From NCBI RefSeq assembly GCF_000764225.1, contig NZ_JQED01000042.1:124001-188000 (forward strand): a stretch of DNA of 64,000 nucleotides, given 5' to 3'. This document shows, one piece after another, positions 8,455 to 17,309 of the stretch. Source of the stretch: Colwellia psychrerythraea (lineage in GTDB: Bacteria; Pseudomonadota; Gammaproteobacteria; Enterobacterales; Alteromonadaceae). Made by a program: the position numbers and the translations under genes. How positions within the stretch are numbered: the first letter of the stretch is position 1; each line of letters opens with the position of its first letter. The notes beneath the pieces were generated by a model. The model was not told the origin of the DNA, searched no databases, and saw only the letters and a program-made list of their open reading frames with translations.

Positions 8455-9819
8455 ATGAATAACGTCCTAAAATTTGTAGCCGTAAATACTCTACTTCTCG
8501 TTCATCAACAAAGCTTTGCAGCTAGTGAAACTGAGTTACAGAGCGAAATATCAAAACAAAAAGAACAACTGCAGTTAATTGAAAAACAATTAGCAGAATT
8601 GAAAACATCCATGGTTAGTGCGCAAGAGCAGCGTCATGAGGACAAATTAGCAAGTCGTCATAATGATAAAAACTGGCAAATTAACTCTTATGGTAGTGTG
8701 CTTTATAAAAGCGAAGAAATTTATCGTAATATTCAAGATCTTGACCCAGAGCGTAAAGCGACTACGGATTTAGAGCGAGTTGTTTTAGAGTTTGTCTACG
8801 ACTTTGATGCTAAATGGCAAGTCGAAATTGAACTTGAATATGAGCATGGTGGGGTGGGATCAACACTTGAGTATGATGGTTTTGAAGAGTTCGGTGAATT
8901 TGAAACAGAAATTGAAGCAGGTGGCGAAGTAATTGTTGAAAAGCTGCAAGCAAAATATACCGCCAATGAAAACTTTACCATTAAAATGGGGCATATTTTT
9001 GTGCCTGTCGGTTTAGGTACAGATTTACATAAACCTGGTCAGTACTTTACTACTCAACGTTATTGGAGCGAAGCGTCGCTCATTCCGCAAGTATGGCACG
9101 AAACAGGTGTTAACTTGATCAGTAAATGGCAGGGATTTACCGCGCAAACCTTGATCACTACGGGGTTAAATTCAGAATACTTTCGAACGTATCAATGGGT
9201 CGCTACAGGACATCAAAAAAGATTTGAGCAAGTCAATGCCGATGATTTAGCACTAACTCTTCGTTTAGATTACGGCGATATAAAAGCTGGTAAAGGAATT
9301 GGTGTTAGTTATTACACCGGTGATACTTCAGGAAACCGTAATAATAGCACTAAGGTTGATGGTGACGGAAACCTCACTATTATAGGTCTTCACGGTGCTT
9401 ACACTTACGAGAACTGGCTGATCAGAGGGCAATATCTCTTTGGTACCTTAGATGATAGCCAAGCGATAACCAATGCTAATAAAACTACACCGGGTTTGAA
9501 GCCAGGTAACTTTGCACAATTAGGCAGTGAAGCTGAATCGTCATTTGTTGAATTAGCCTATAACAGTCAAGGTCTTTTTAATTTAAGCAATCCTCTCTAT
9601 TTATACACTACTTATGAATATGCCAACCCAATTAAAGAAGTTGAGCAAGGCAATGCAACCGACCGCTTTAATAAAGAGTCAGTGGCCTTAGGTATTAATT
9701 ACTTTCCTATAAAAAACATTGTCTTAAAAGCACAAGTTGCGCAGCAAATGTATGCACAAAGTAATTTAGATGACAGCACAAGTTTCAGTCTATCGATGGG
9801 GTACTTTTTCTCTATATAA
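8455..9819 (+). CDS. Outer-membrane porin-like beta-barrel protein
   Basis: The protein has about 454 residues from the ATG at 8455. It has a signal peptide (cleavage near SFAA-SET), then a short coiled coil rich in Glu, Gln and Lys (residues about 25-55), then alternating beta strands to a C-terminal SMGYFFSI, ending in the aromatic-rich strand typical of outer-membrane barrels. The coiled coil plus barrel layout recalls phosphate-selective porin-like proteins. Its place upstream of imelysin and DUF1111 genes suggests it serves the same, probably metal-linked, uptake system. The upstream in-frame TTG at 8443 is a possible but less likely start. No good Shine-Dalgarno was seen. Confidence 0.7.
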   Translation: MNNVLKFVAVNTLLLVHQQSFAASETELQSEISKQKEQLQLIEKQLAELKTSMVSAQEQRHEDKLASRHNDKNWQINSYGSVLYKSEEIYRNIQDLDPERKATTDLERVVLEFVYDFDAKWQVEIELEYEHGGVGSTLEYDGFEEFGEFETEIEAGGEVIVEKLQAKYTANENFTIKMGHIFVPVGLGTDLHKPGQYFTTQRYWSEASLIPQVWHETGVNLISKWQGFTAQTLITTGLNSEYFRTYQWVATGHQKRFEQVNADDLALTLRLDYGDIKAGKGIGVSYYTGDTSGNRNNSTKVDGDGNLTIIGLHGAYTYENWLIRGQYLFGTLDDSQAITNANKTTPGLKPGNFAQLGSEAESSFVELAYNSQGLFNLSNPLYLYTTYEYANPIKEVEQGNATDRFNKESVALGINYFPIKNIVLKAQVAQQMYAQSNLDDSTSFSLSMGYFFSI

Positions 9820-9831
9820 AATTTTAATAAT

Positions 9832-10106
9832 AGGGTCTGTTGAACTTTCGAGATTGTTTTTGCAGCGAATTGTTGGGTATTTATACAAGGCAGAGCATTT
9901 GTCATGTGGTTATTCCACATAAAAAGGCGATAACACAGTAAAAATCCTCTACAAACGCTGCCCGAAGGATTCGGCTAAAAACGTTTTACTCTTTGTTAAG
10001 TAGTGTTTACTTAGAATTCTAGGTTACACACTACTCGCCGCGAATAAAACGCTTTTATCTCTAAAAAAGGCGAACAAAATTTAACCGCGAAAGGTTAACA
10101 GACCCT
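9832..10106. mobile_element. MITE-like element, 275 bp, 19-bp terminal inverted repeats
   Basis: The left end AGGGTCTGTTGAACTTTCG (9832-9850) and the right end CGAAAGGTTAACAGACCCT (10088-10106) are inverted copies with two mismatches. The flanks AAT/AAT could be a 3-bp target duplication but are too short to be sure. The interior holds further inverted repeats (GTAGTGT...ACACTAC) and no coding frame. It fills the gap between the barrel gene and the imelysin gene. A non-autonomous element moved by a transposase elsewhere is the likely explanation. Confidence 0.75.
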
Positions 10107-10146
10107 AATTAATCAATATCAATTTTTAAACAAGGAACACAATAAA

Positions 10147-11289
10147 ATGTTAAAAAAATCACTTCTGGCTTTAGCCTTGTCGAGCGTATTTCTTACTGGC
10201 TGTGGCGGTAGTTCATCAAATGAAACTGTGGTAGAGCCGGAACCAAAAGGCTTCGCCTTTGAAGCAACAGAAATGATCACTAATTTAACCAATGATGTGA
10301 TTGTTGCAGGTTACAAAAACCTTAATGATGAGGCAGCTGTTTTCTTGTTAGCCACCCAAACCTTAGTTAATACACCCACGGAAGATAACTTAGCGCTAGC
10401 TCAAAAAGCTTGGAAGGATGTTCGAGTACATTGGGAGCAAGGTGAATCTCATATCTTCGGCCCTGTTGATGCGCTTTCTATTGATCCTCATTTAGATACT
10501 TGGCCATTAAATACAAGTGATTTACAAGACTTATTAGATACGCAATCAGGCTTCAATGCGACTGAGTTAAAGGCATTTAATGATGATGTACAAGGTTTCC
10601 ATACCATGGAGTTTTTGTTGTTTGGTGATGGTGTTGCCGACAATGAAAAAGCTATTGGAGAAATGACAGCTTTAGAACGTGAATACTTATCGGCTACTGC
10701 AGAGGTGTTTAAATCGCATACGCAAACATTGTTTGATGCTTGGACTGTTGCAAATGATCCAAACGATGCTAACTCTCCCGCTTATAAAGATTTATTACTG
10801 TCAGCAGATAATGCCGTTTACTCTTCTCAGTTAGGTGTAGTAGAAGAGTTAATTAACGGCATGATCGGCATAGTTGATGAAGTTGGTAATGGTAAAATTG
10901 CTGAACCTTTTGGTAGCAGCATTGATAACATTGATACCACAAAAGTAGAATCACAATATAGCTGGAACTCTCTAGCTGATTTTACTGACAATATTCAGGG
11001 TGTTCAAAATGTTTACCGCGGTGAATTCCTAGGGCAAGCAGATAAAACGGGCATTATCGATTTCGTTACTGCAGCAGATACTGCTATTGCAACTCGCGTA
11101 GATACTGAAATAGTTGATGCAATTGCAGCCATTAAAGCTATTGCTGGCGATAATAACTTACCTTTTAGACAAGCTATCAATGATGCAGATGGTCGCATTC
11201 GTATTCAAACGGCAATTGATACGTTAACCACATTGCAAGCTTCGTTAGAGAATGATGTGTTAACACAATTGAAAGAATGGCAGCAGTAG
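10147..11289 (+). CDS. Imelysin-family lipoprotein (IrpA-like, iron-associated)
   Basis: The protein (380 residues) has a lipobox (LTGC19) and would be a periplasm-facing lipoprotein. It carries the family GxHxxE motif as GFHTMEF (Gly150-Glu155) inside two four-helix-bundle halves. The imelysin/EfeO/IrpA family is tied to iron acquisition, and its paralogues often lie beside DUF1111 di-heme proteins as here. The exact ligand is not established; iron or a heme-type ligand is inference. A good AAGGA Shine-Dalgarno precedes the ATG. The MITE just upstream separates it from the barrel gene, so it may now depend on read-through or its own promoter. Confidence 0.85.
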   Translation: MLKKSLLALALSSVFLTGCGGSSSNETVVEPEPKGFAFEATEMITNLTNDVIVAGYKNLNDEAAVFLLATQTLVNTPTEDNLALAQKAWKDVRVHWEQGESHIFGPVDALSIDPHLDTWPLNTSDLQDLLDTQSGFNATELKAFNDDVQGFHTMEFLLFGDGVADNEKAIGEMTALEREYLSATAEVFKSHTQTLFDAWTVANDPNDANSPAYKDLLLSADNAVYSSQLGVVEELINGMIGIVDEVGNGKIAEPFGSSIDNIDTTKVESQYSWNSLADFTDNIQGVQNVYRGEFLGQADKTGIIDFVTAADTAIATRVDTEIVDAIAAIKAIAGDNNLPFRQAINDADGRIRIQTAIDTLTTLQASLENDVLTQLKEWQQ

Positions 11290-11380
11290 TCTTTTAGCCA
11301 CTTAATCGTGAGTTTTTTCAAGGATGGATGTCGTGCACGGATGCACAACTTTTTAGAAGAATATCCTGGAAGTATTCCCC

Positions 11381-12985
11381 ATGAAAAATTTAAGAAGAGC
11401 AAAATGGTCAAACTTGGCCATCATTATCGCCGGTGCGATAATTGTGTCTGGCTGTAATTCAAGCAGCTCAGATGAAGAAGAAGTATCCCAAGTTACTTAT
11501 ACCCATGTAAGTCAATTAGGTGGTGAAGCTACCGCTGTAAGTGCGAGTGATTCAGGGCATGGTTTTTCAACACCAATGCCCAATCTAACTAGCGAAGAAT
11601 TGGATAAACATTTAACAGGTGATGCCCATTTTGAAACTGCATTCACTACGGCCCCTAATACGGAACACCCTGAACTCGATGGTTTAGGGCCTGTCTTTAA
11701 TAATCAAGATTGTAATTCTTGTCACCAGCGTGATGGCCGATCTTCAACAATTACCCTAGCTCAGGGTCAAGAGCGTATATTGTTAGGCCCTGAAGCCGGT
11801 ATTTTCTTACGTATGAGTATTGATGATGGCGAGTGTTCTACTCCATCTGAAGATAACAATTATTGTAAAAATTCCGGAGTTGACGGTTTTGGTACACAGT
11901 TATTCCATCGAGGTGTATTAAAAGCCAGAGATGATTGGCAAGAGAATCCATTCATCGGTCAAGCCGATGTCTATCTTGCCTATGAATACTCTACAGTCGA
12001 ATATGCTGATGGCAGCTCTGTTGAACTTAAAAAACCAGTCTTTACCATTGAACAACCTTATGATGTTAGCGCTGAAAATCGTTTAGATAGCGCTATTTTG
12101 CAAGAGAATGTTCGATATAGTCCAAGAAATGGTATGCCAGTTTTTGGTTTAGGTTTACTTGAATTGATTAGTGAAGCTGACATTTTGGCTCTTGCCGATG
12201 AAAGCGATTCGAATGCAGATGGAATATCTGGTCGTCCGAATTGGGTTTTTGATCCAGTTAAAGCAAAAAATAATGACCCCAGCCCAGTCTCTTTAGGCCG
12301 TTTTGGTTGGAAAGCTAGTACACCCAGTGTACGTGTGCAGTCTCTAGGCGCTTTACGAGGTGATATGGGCGTAACCAATCCATTGTTTCCAGATGAAAGC
12401 ATTGCTAACACGCCATTACATGAAAGTTATTTAGCACGGACAAACTTTGTTGATACAGGTATTGATGCACAAGGTAATACCGAAGCGTCGCAAGAATTTT
12501 CTGATGAAGTCGTCTTTTATGCTGAAACGTTAGCGGTACCAGCAAGACGTAATATTGAAGATGAAAGTGTAATTGCTGGTGCGCAGCTTTTTGATAAGGT
12601 TAATTGTACTGGTTGTCATCAACCTGAATTTACTACCGCAACAGGTGAGTTATTACTGGGTGGGTTAACAGCACCAGATGGTTTAAAAGGTCAAAAAATA
12701 TACCCATTCACTGATATGTTGTTACATGATTTAGGTGAAGGTTTAGCTGATAATCGTCGTGACTTCACAGCAACGGGTGTTGAATGGAAAACGAGACCAT
12801 TATGGGGCATAGGGTTAACTAAAACAGTTAATCCGGCTGCTGGGTTTCTACATGATGGCCGAGCAGCAACTGTTGAAGAAGCTATTTTATGGCACGGTGG
12901 CGAAGCGGAGCAAAGTAAAGCCGATTTTATGGCCATGACACAAGCAGACAGACAAGCTCTATTAAATTTTGTTATGTCATTATAG
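11381..12985 (+). CDS. DUF1111 di-heme c-type lipoprotein (thiol-oxidoreductase/DHOR-like)
   Basis: The protein (534 residues) has a lipobox Cys25 (VSGC) and two CxxCH heme-attachment motifs, CNSCH at 111-115 and CTGCH at 409-413. This two-heme spacing matches the DUF1111 / COG3488 family, remotely related to di-heme peroxidases. It is expected to be a periplasmic redox lipoprotein. It follows the imelysin gene by 91 bases, the conserved COG3487-COG3488 pairing known from iron-regulated operons. A plausible role is changing the redox state of iron during uptake, but this is inference. A 12-bp hairpin after the stop closes the unit. Confidence 0.85.
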   Translation: MKNLRRAKWSNLAIIIAGAIIVSGCNSSSSDEEEVSQVTYTHVSQLGGEATAVSASDSGHGFSTPMPNLTSEELDKHLTGDAHFETAFTTAPNTEHPELDGLGPVFNNQDCNSCHQRDGRSSTITLAQGQERILLGPEAGIFLRMSIDDGECSTPSEDNNYCKNSGVDGFGTQLFHRGVLKARDDWQENPFIGQADVYLAYEYSTVEYADGSSVELKKPVFTIEQPYDVSAENRLDSAILQENVRYSPRNGMPVFGLGLLELISEADILALADESDSNADGISGRPNWVFDPVKAKNNDPSPVSLGRFGWKASTPSVRVQSLGALRGDMGVTNPLFPDESIANTPLHESYLARTNFVDTGIDAQGNTEASQEFSDEVVFYAETLAVPARRNIEDESVIAGAQLFDKVNCTGCHQPEFTTATGELLLGGLTAPDGLKGQKIYPFTDMLLHDLGEGLADNRRDFTATGVEWKTRPLWGIGLTKTVNPAAGFLHDGRAATVEEAILWHGGEAEQSKADFMAMTQADRQALLNFVMSL

Positions 12986-13011
12986 CTACTTGTAGAAATA
13001 GTATTGAACAG

Positions 13012-13045
13012 GATAAATAATGGACTGACTTAGCCATTATTTATC
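13012..13045 (+). terminator. Strong hairpin after the DUF1111 gene
   Basis: A perfect 12-bp stem (GATAAATAATGG / CCATTATTTATC) lies 27 bases after the stop. The tail is TTGAAT rather than a T run, so it may act as a weak terminator or protect the mRNA end. Confidence 0.5.
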
Positions 13046-13504
13046 TTGAATCGCTGTGCTTACAGCAACTTTATTGAATAAGTAATTGTTTTTAATTGGT
13101 ATAAATATCCAATAATAAAATTATTTGCAAGCCTGGTTGTTAATGACTCTCCAATCAAGCCCTGAGAACTTGAGCATTAACCCCTATGGGTTACTTAACA
13201 TTGAAGCTGTGACCTTATTTAAATAAACAGCCTTTATCGTTCCAATAATTCTAATCGATTACTTTTTGAGAAGTAAAACTCACAGAGTTTTAACCGATAG
13301 CTTAACTTCTCTAGGGTGAGGGGCATTTCGCATAGACTATTTGAAATATCATCAAGCAAATACAGTTTTTGATGAAATATATTCTGATAATCATATGATG
13401 ACAATTTAACCGAAAAAACATAATAATTACTGAATAAGTATTCACTAATTGAGTATCAATAGTGTAGAATTAGTATATACCAATTATTTATATGAAGAAG
13501 TTAA
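13046..13504. promoter_or_regulatory. Long argR upstream region with ARG box and nested hairpin
   Basis: The perfect palindrome TGAATAAGTATTCA at 13431-13444 matches the ARG box core and sits about 60 bases before the argR start, as expected for autoregulation. Further upstream, 13268-13311 forms a nested structure: an outer stem GAGAAGT/ACTTCTC enclosing an inner stem AAAACTC/GAGTTTT with a 3-base loop. Between these no coding frame stands out. The usual divergent mdh gene is absent. Confidence 0.65.
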
Positions 13505-13987
13505 ATGACGAGCAACCGAAAGCAGAAAGAATCCCTATTAGTTCAAGCATTTAAAAGATTATTGAAAGAACAGTGTTATGGTTCTCAAGGTCAGTTAGCT
13601 GAAGCACTTGCTTCGCAGGGGTTCGAAGATATGTCGCAAGCGAAGATTTCTCGCTTATTATCTAAGCTCGGTGCAGTTAAAACACGTAATACTAATAATG
13701 AAATGATTTATATACTGCCTGATGAATTGGCCGTACCTAAATCAAAGCAATCAATCGAATCAGTGGTATTGAGTGTTAAGCATAATCAAATGCAAATTAT
13801 CTTAAAAACAGGTATAGGTGCTGCGCCATTAATTTCTCGTATGCTCGATAGTATGGGTGAGTCTGCAGGAATTTTAGGTACACTTGCCGGAGACGATACC
13901 ATCTTTATTGCTCCAGTTGATGTCGATAATATTGAAGAAATTACTATTTCAATTCGTAACCTATTAGCTGTAAAGGATGAGCAATAA
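13505..13987 (+). CDS. argR: Arginine repressor ArgR
   Basis: At 160 residues it has normal ArgR length. The N-terminal winged helix includes SQAKISRLLSKLGAVKTRN, and the C-terminal arginine-binding and hexamerisation domain carries GILGTLAGDDTIF, very close to the E. coli GILGTIAGDDTIF. It should bind ARG boxes as a hexamer with L-arginine as corepressor and control arginine biosynthesis and uptake. An ARG box lies in its own upstream region. In many relatives argR is divergent from mdh; here the left neighbour is the DUF1111 gene, so this could be a displaced or second copy. Confidence 0.93.
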   Translation: MTSNRKQKESLLVQAFKRLLKEQCYGSQGQLAEALASQGFEDMSQAKISRLLSKLGAVKTRNTNNEMIYILPDELAVPKSKQSIESVVLSVKHNQMQIILKTGIGAAPLISRMLDSMGESAGILGTLAGDDTIFIAPVDVDNIEEITISIRNLLAVKDEQ

Positions 13988-14406
13988 ATAATAACTTTGG
14001 CGGCCTAGAATAAGATATCCTCGTTTATATCTGCGAGGATTCACTTCAGCCCCCCTGTGATAACTATAAAGCCCTCATCGACCTTCACCTCGATAGCTAA
14101 AGCCTAATCTAATTCTTTTTGCCCGTTATAAGATAAACTTACATTACAAGCAAAGCATATATTACCCCTGCTAAGTTAACGACGAGCGTTTTGATTGCAC
14201 TGGAAAATAGCTATCACCCTATTAAATATCAATAAACGATAACTCTATTTGAGCTTATGGTGTCAATTGAGCTAGATCTCGAACACCCATAGATACGCTA
14301 CCGCTAATATTTTTTATTTGCATGATACTTTATTATTGTAGGTCAAAACATAACCCTAGTTCCTGCTTTAACATGCCCCTATTGATAATAGAGAGTAGGA
14401 AAACTA
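13988..14406. other. Intergenic region between argR and the hemerythrin gene
   Basis: This 419-base stretch has a 7-bp hairpin (ATCCTCG / CGAGGAT, 14017-14040) just after argR without a T tail. No convincing FNR- or NorR-type site was found by eye, and no coding frame stands out. The Shine-Dalgarno for the next gene (AGTAGGA) lies at its right end. Confidence 0.4.
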
Positions 14407-14847
14407 ATGAGTTCAATTCCAGAGTACATGACAAAAAAGCATAGAGAGTGCGATGAGTTCTTTTCTGAAGCAGAAGCCGCTGTTGCTGATAAAGATTGGT
14501 CATTAGCGTTAGCTAAATGGCAACTATTCGCCAGTGAACTAACTGAACATTTAGCCCAAGAAGAAGAGACTTTATTTCCACAGTTCGAACAAGCTACTGG
14601 TATGACTAGTGGGCCGACACAAGTCATGCGCATGGAACATCAACAAATGCGTGCTTTGGTGCAGTCACTTGATAATGCGCTGGCCGCAAAAGATAAAGAT
14701 GAATACTTAGGTTTATCTGAAACCTTGATGGTAATGATGCAGCAACATAATATGAAAGAAGAAATGATGCTTTATCCTATGATGGCGCAACACTTAACCG
14801 ATGGCGAACAGCTTATCGAAGGGTTCAAAGCCAACGAAGCCGTTTAA
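14407..14847 (+). CDS. Hemerythrin HHE domain protein
   Basis: A 146-residue four-helix protein with the repeated His and HxxxE pattern of the hemerythrin-like fold: an early KKHRECDEF, then EHLAQEEETLFP, then MEHQQMRALV, then QHNMKEEMMLYP. These would supply the ligands of a non-heme di-iron centre that binds O2 or NO. It starts a tight three-gene set with a DUF2249 protein (6-base gap) and an NnrS-like membrane protein. That grouping recurs in nitric-oxide-response loci, so NO sensing, storage or detoxification is a reasonable inference. No signal peptide, so cytoplasmic. Confidence 0.85.
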   Translation: MSSIPEYMTKKHRECDEFFSEAEAAVADKDWSLALAKWQLFASELTEHLAQEEETLFPQFEQATGMTSGPTQVMRMEHQQMRALVQSLDNALAAKDKDEYLGLSETLMVMMQQHNMKEEMMLYPMMAQHLTDGEQLIEGFKANEAV

Positions 14848-14853
14848 GCAATT

Positions 14854-15129
14854 ATGGAGTTTGTTGCCATAGATGTAAGTGAACTCGCTCCACCTGAGCC
14901 AATGACAGTGATATTAACTGCTTTGGCTAATTTGGAGCAAGGTGATTGCTTATTGGTCACCCATAGACGACAGCCCTTTCCTTTGTATGAAAAACTGATT
15001 CAAGCGGGTTGGGCGTACCACTGTCAGGTACATAGCGATGATCATATTTCATTGTTTATTTATCGCCAAATAGCACAACAATTGTTTGAACAACATTTTA
15101 ATGATCGAAACTTTCAATCCAAAGGCTAG
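14854..15129 (+). CDS. DUF2249 domain protein
   Basis: A 91-residue cytoplasmic protein with the DUF2249 signature: an N-terminal DVSELAPPEPM, a central hydrophobic strand, then HRRQPFPLYEKL and a closing hydrophobic strand. The fold is TusA-like. Function is unknown, but the family often neighbours or fuses with hemerythrin-like and NO-related proteins, and here it sits between such genes with 6 and 2 base gaps, so cotranscription is almost certain. No catalytic Cys of the TusA type is seen at the expected place. Confidence 0.75.
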   Translation: MEFVAIDVSELAPPEPMTVILTALANLEQGDCLLVTHRRQPFPLYEKLIQAGWAYHCQVHSDDHISLFIYRQIAQQLFEQHFNDRNFQSKG

Positions 15130-15131
15130 CT

Positions 15132-16442
15132 ATGAATATGTCAGGCTTGTCATTTAATGCTTTACCACCAATCGACTTACCTTTTCGCTTTTTCCTGAGT
15201 GCGCCTCTTTTCATTATCGTTTGTGCGTTGTTAGTTTTGTTTTCAGGTGAAATACTTTGGTTTAGTCGCTGGCAACCTAATATGCTGGCGCTTATGCATG
15301 GTTTTACCTTAGGGTTTTTAACTATGGTGATGATGGGTGCATTATTACAGTTATTACCGGTAATTGGCGGTATTGGCATCGGTAAACCTCGATTCATTGC
15401 GACGACGAGCCACGCTTTGTATAGTGCTGGCGTAATAACCTTAATGCTAAGCTTTGTACTTGCGAATAACTGGCTAACCTTGACTGCGTTAGTCCTACTT
15501 AGTCTAGGGTTAGGCATTTATCTTGGCGCTATTATTTGGGTGTTAATCAAAAAGATGAGCCAAGGAGATTCTATTAACTGCTTTCGATTAGCGATAGCAT
15601 CCTTGACGATATTGCTACTACTCGGAATATTGCTGTTAGCAAATAAAGTGGGCGTTACAGTGCCATTTATTCTGTATGATAAACACCTGACCGATATTCA
15701 TGCACTCATGGGACTTGTTGGCTGGGCAGGAATATTAATTATTGCTGTGAGCTTTCAAGTTCTTCCAATGTTTCATGTAGCTCCTAATATGCCTAAATAC
15801 ATTCGACAGTACCTGGGTGTTTGCACTTTTACTTTATTGATCGCTTATATTTTTTACACAGAGCTAGCCTTAGGTTTACTTTTTATCAGCCAAGGTGGAT
15901 TTGCTCTTACCTTATTATATGTTATCAACCAACGGAAACGTAAGGTTCCCGATACAAGCATTAAGTACTGGAAACTATCAGCGGCAACATTGCTACTGTT
16001 GAACCTGTTGTATTTTTTACCTGATAGCTTTTATAGCTCAACGCACAGTCCTTTATTTATGGCATTACCCGATAAAACTATGTTACTGACCGCCATTTTC
16101 ATTTATTTTTATTTGCTCTCAGTTATTCAAGGTATGTTACTAAAAATATTACCCTTTCTGAGTTACACTCATCTGCAACAGCGCTGTTTGGTTGATTTTT
16201 CTGCGATGCAATTTATTCCTCATATGCATGAGTTTTTAAATAAAAAGCATGGGATAGTCCTTTTCTATATGCATATCATGAGTGGTTTATCACTATTAGC
16301 CGTAATCATTATGCCGAGCTTATATTTTATTTTCGCTCTTTTTTTATTGCTTGAGTTTGTATGGTTATTCGTTTTAATGATGAAATGTATGGCTTTATAT
16401 TTTAGCGTCAACAAGAAAATTAACTTGTCCAATACAGCGTAA
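15132..16442 (+). CDS. NnrS-like polytopic membrane protein
   Basis: The protein (436 residues) has about 12 predicted transmembrane helices and starts 2 bases after the DUF2249 stop. Conserved-looking His residues lie in membrane segments, as in MHGFTLGFLT near residue 55 and IHALMGLVGW near residue 195. The layout resembles NnrS heme- and copper-containing membrane proteins that relieve nitric-oxide stress, and the neighbours fit. I recognise the family by architecture and context rather than by a full motif match; it could be a related uncharacterised membrane family. No denitrification enzyme is encoded in the window. Confidence 0.55.
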   Translation: MNMSGLSFNALPPIDLPFRFFLSAPLFIIVCALLVLFSGEILWFSRWQPNMLALMHGFTLGFLTMVMMGALLQLLPVIGGIGIGKPRFIATTSHALYSAGVITLMLSFVLANNWLTLTALVLLSLGLGIYLGAIIWVLIKKMSQGDSINCFRLAIASLTILLLLGILLLANKVGVTVPFILYDKHLTDIHALMGLVGWAGILIIAVSFQVLPMFHVAPNMPKYIRQYLGVCTFTLLIAYIFYTELALGLLFISQGGFALTLLYVINQRKRKVPDTSIKYWKLSAATLLLLNLLYFLPDSFYSSTHSPLFMALPDKTMLLTAIFIYFYLLSVIQGMLLKILPFLSYTHLQQRCLVDFSAMQFIPHMHEFLNKKHGIVLFYMHIMSGLSLLAVIIMPSLYFIFALFLLLEFVWLFVLMMKCMALYFSVNKKINLSNTA

Positions 16443-16516
16443 CTGATTAGTATGCTCGCTATTAAGATCAATTAGTCCAATTGGTTTAACTTTTCGTAAG
16501 ATAAATAGGTCTTTAT

Positions 16517-17170
16517 ATGAATACGGTCACCATAGTGTCAGCTAAAAAATCATCACAGTTGATAACACCTTCAAAAGTTGTTTGTATAGGTCGTAATTAT
16601 GTTGATCATATCAAAGAGCTGGCTAATGAAATTCCTGATGAAATGGTGGTATTTTTAAAACCAAACTCAGCTATTAATAATGTGCTTACTGCTAAGCACA
16701 ACGGGGATGTATTACATTATGAAGCAGAATTAAGCTTTCTTTATCAAGGAGGGAAGTTTACTGCTGTGGCACTTGGTCTTGATTTAACCAAACGCGAAGT
16801 ACAAGGGAAATTAAAAGCGAAGGGACTTCCTTGGGAACGAGCTAAGGCATTTGATAACTCAGCTATTTTTAGTGACTTTGTCAGTATAGAGCAGGAGGAT
16901 ATACAGCAATTGAATTTATCACTTTTGATTAATGATGCTCCTAAGCAACAAGGCGGTGTTAATTTAATGATGGCAAAACCTGATGACATCCTAAGAGAAA
17001 TACAAAGCTTTATCAGTCTTGAAGATGGCGATATTGTCATGACAGGTACACCTAAAGGTGTGGGTGTTATAGGTGGAAATGATCGCTTTACTGGCCAAGT
17101 CTATTTGAGTCAGCAAGGTACTCTCGCGGATAATAAAGTATTACTTGACTGCAACTGGTTAGCGCAGTAA
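16517..17170 (+). CDS. Fumarylacetoacetate hydrolase (FAH) family protein
   Basis: At 217 residues this is the short YcgM-like form of the family. It shows IGRNYVDHIKE near the N-terminus, the metal-binding YEAELSFL, the AKAFDNSA segment and the GDIVMTGTPKGVG motif near the C-terminus. Family members are divalent-metal hydrolases, isomerases or oxaloacetate decarboxylases acting on acylpyruvate-like compounds. The substrate here is not fixed by context. It is a single gene between the NnrS-like gene and the YacL-family gene. The ATG has only a weak Shine-Dalgarno. Confidence 0.88.
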   Translation: MNTVTIVSAKKSSQLITPSKVVCIGRNYVDHIKELANEIPDEMVVFLKPNSAINNVLTAKHNGDVLHYEAELSFLYQGGKFTAVALGLDLTKREVQGKLKAKGLPWERAKAFDNSAIFSDFVSIEQEDIQQLNLSLLINDAPKQQGGVNLMMAKPDDILREIQSFISLEDGDIVMTGTPKGVGVIGGNDRFTGQVYLSQQGTLADNKVLLDCNWLAQ

Positions 17171-17229
17171 TTCCCTTACCAAGATAGACTATTTATTATT
17201 AAAGCTGCAAAGCTTTGCTACACTTAATA

Positions 17230-17277
17230 TATACCCAAGCTACCTGAAGGTGTGCCTCTTCAAGTAACTTGGGTATA
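17230..17277. repeat. 48-bp imperfect palindrome with TATACCC ends
   Basis: Left arm TATACCCAAGCTACCTGAAG and right arm CTTCAAGTAACTTGGGTATA are inverted copies with two mismatches around an 8-base loop. Compact palindromes of this type behave as dispersed REP-like repeats. It lies between the FAH and YacL-family genes. Confidence 0.75.
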
Positions 17278-17309
17278 GGCTCCTTTATACCTCATTGATA
17301 GGAAAGGCT

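Noticed and set aside
14221..14290. An FNR-like TTGA...TCAA pair upstream of the hemerythrin gene
   Set aside because: The spacing (10 bases between half sites) does not fit FNR, where it is 6.
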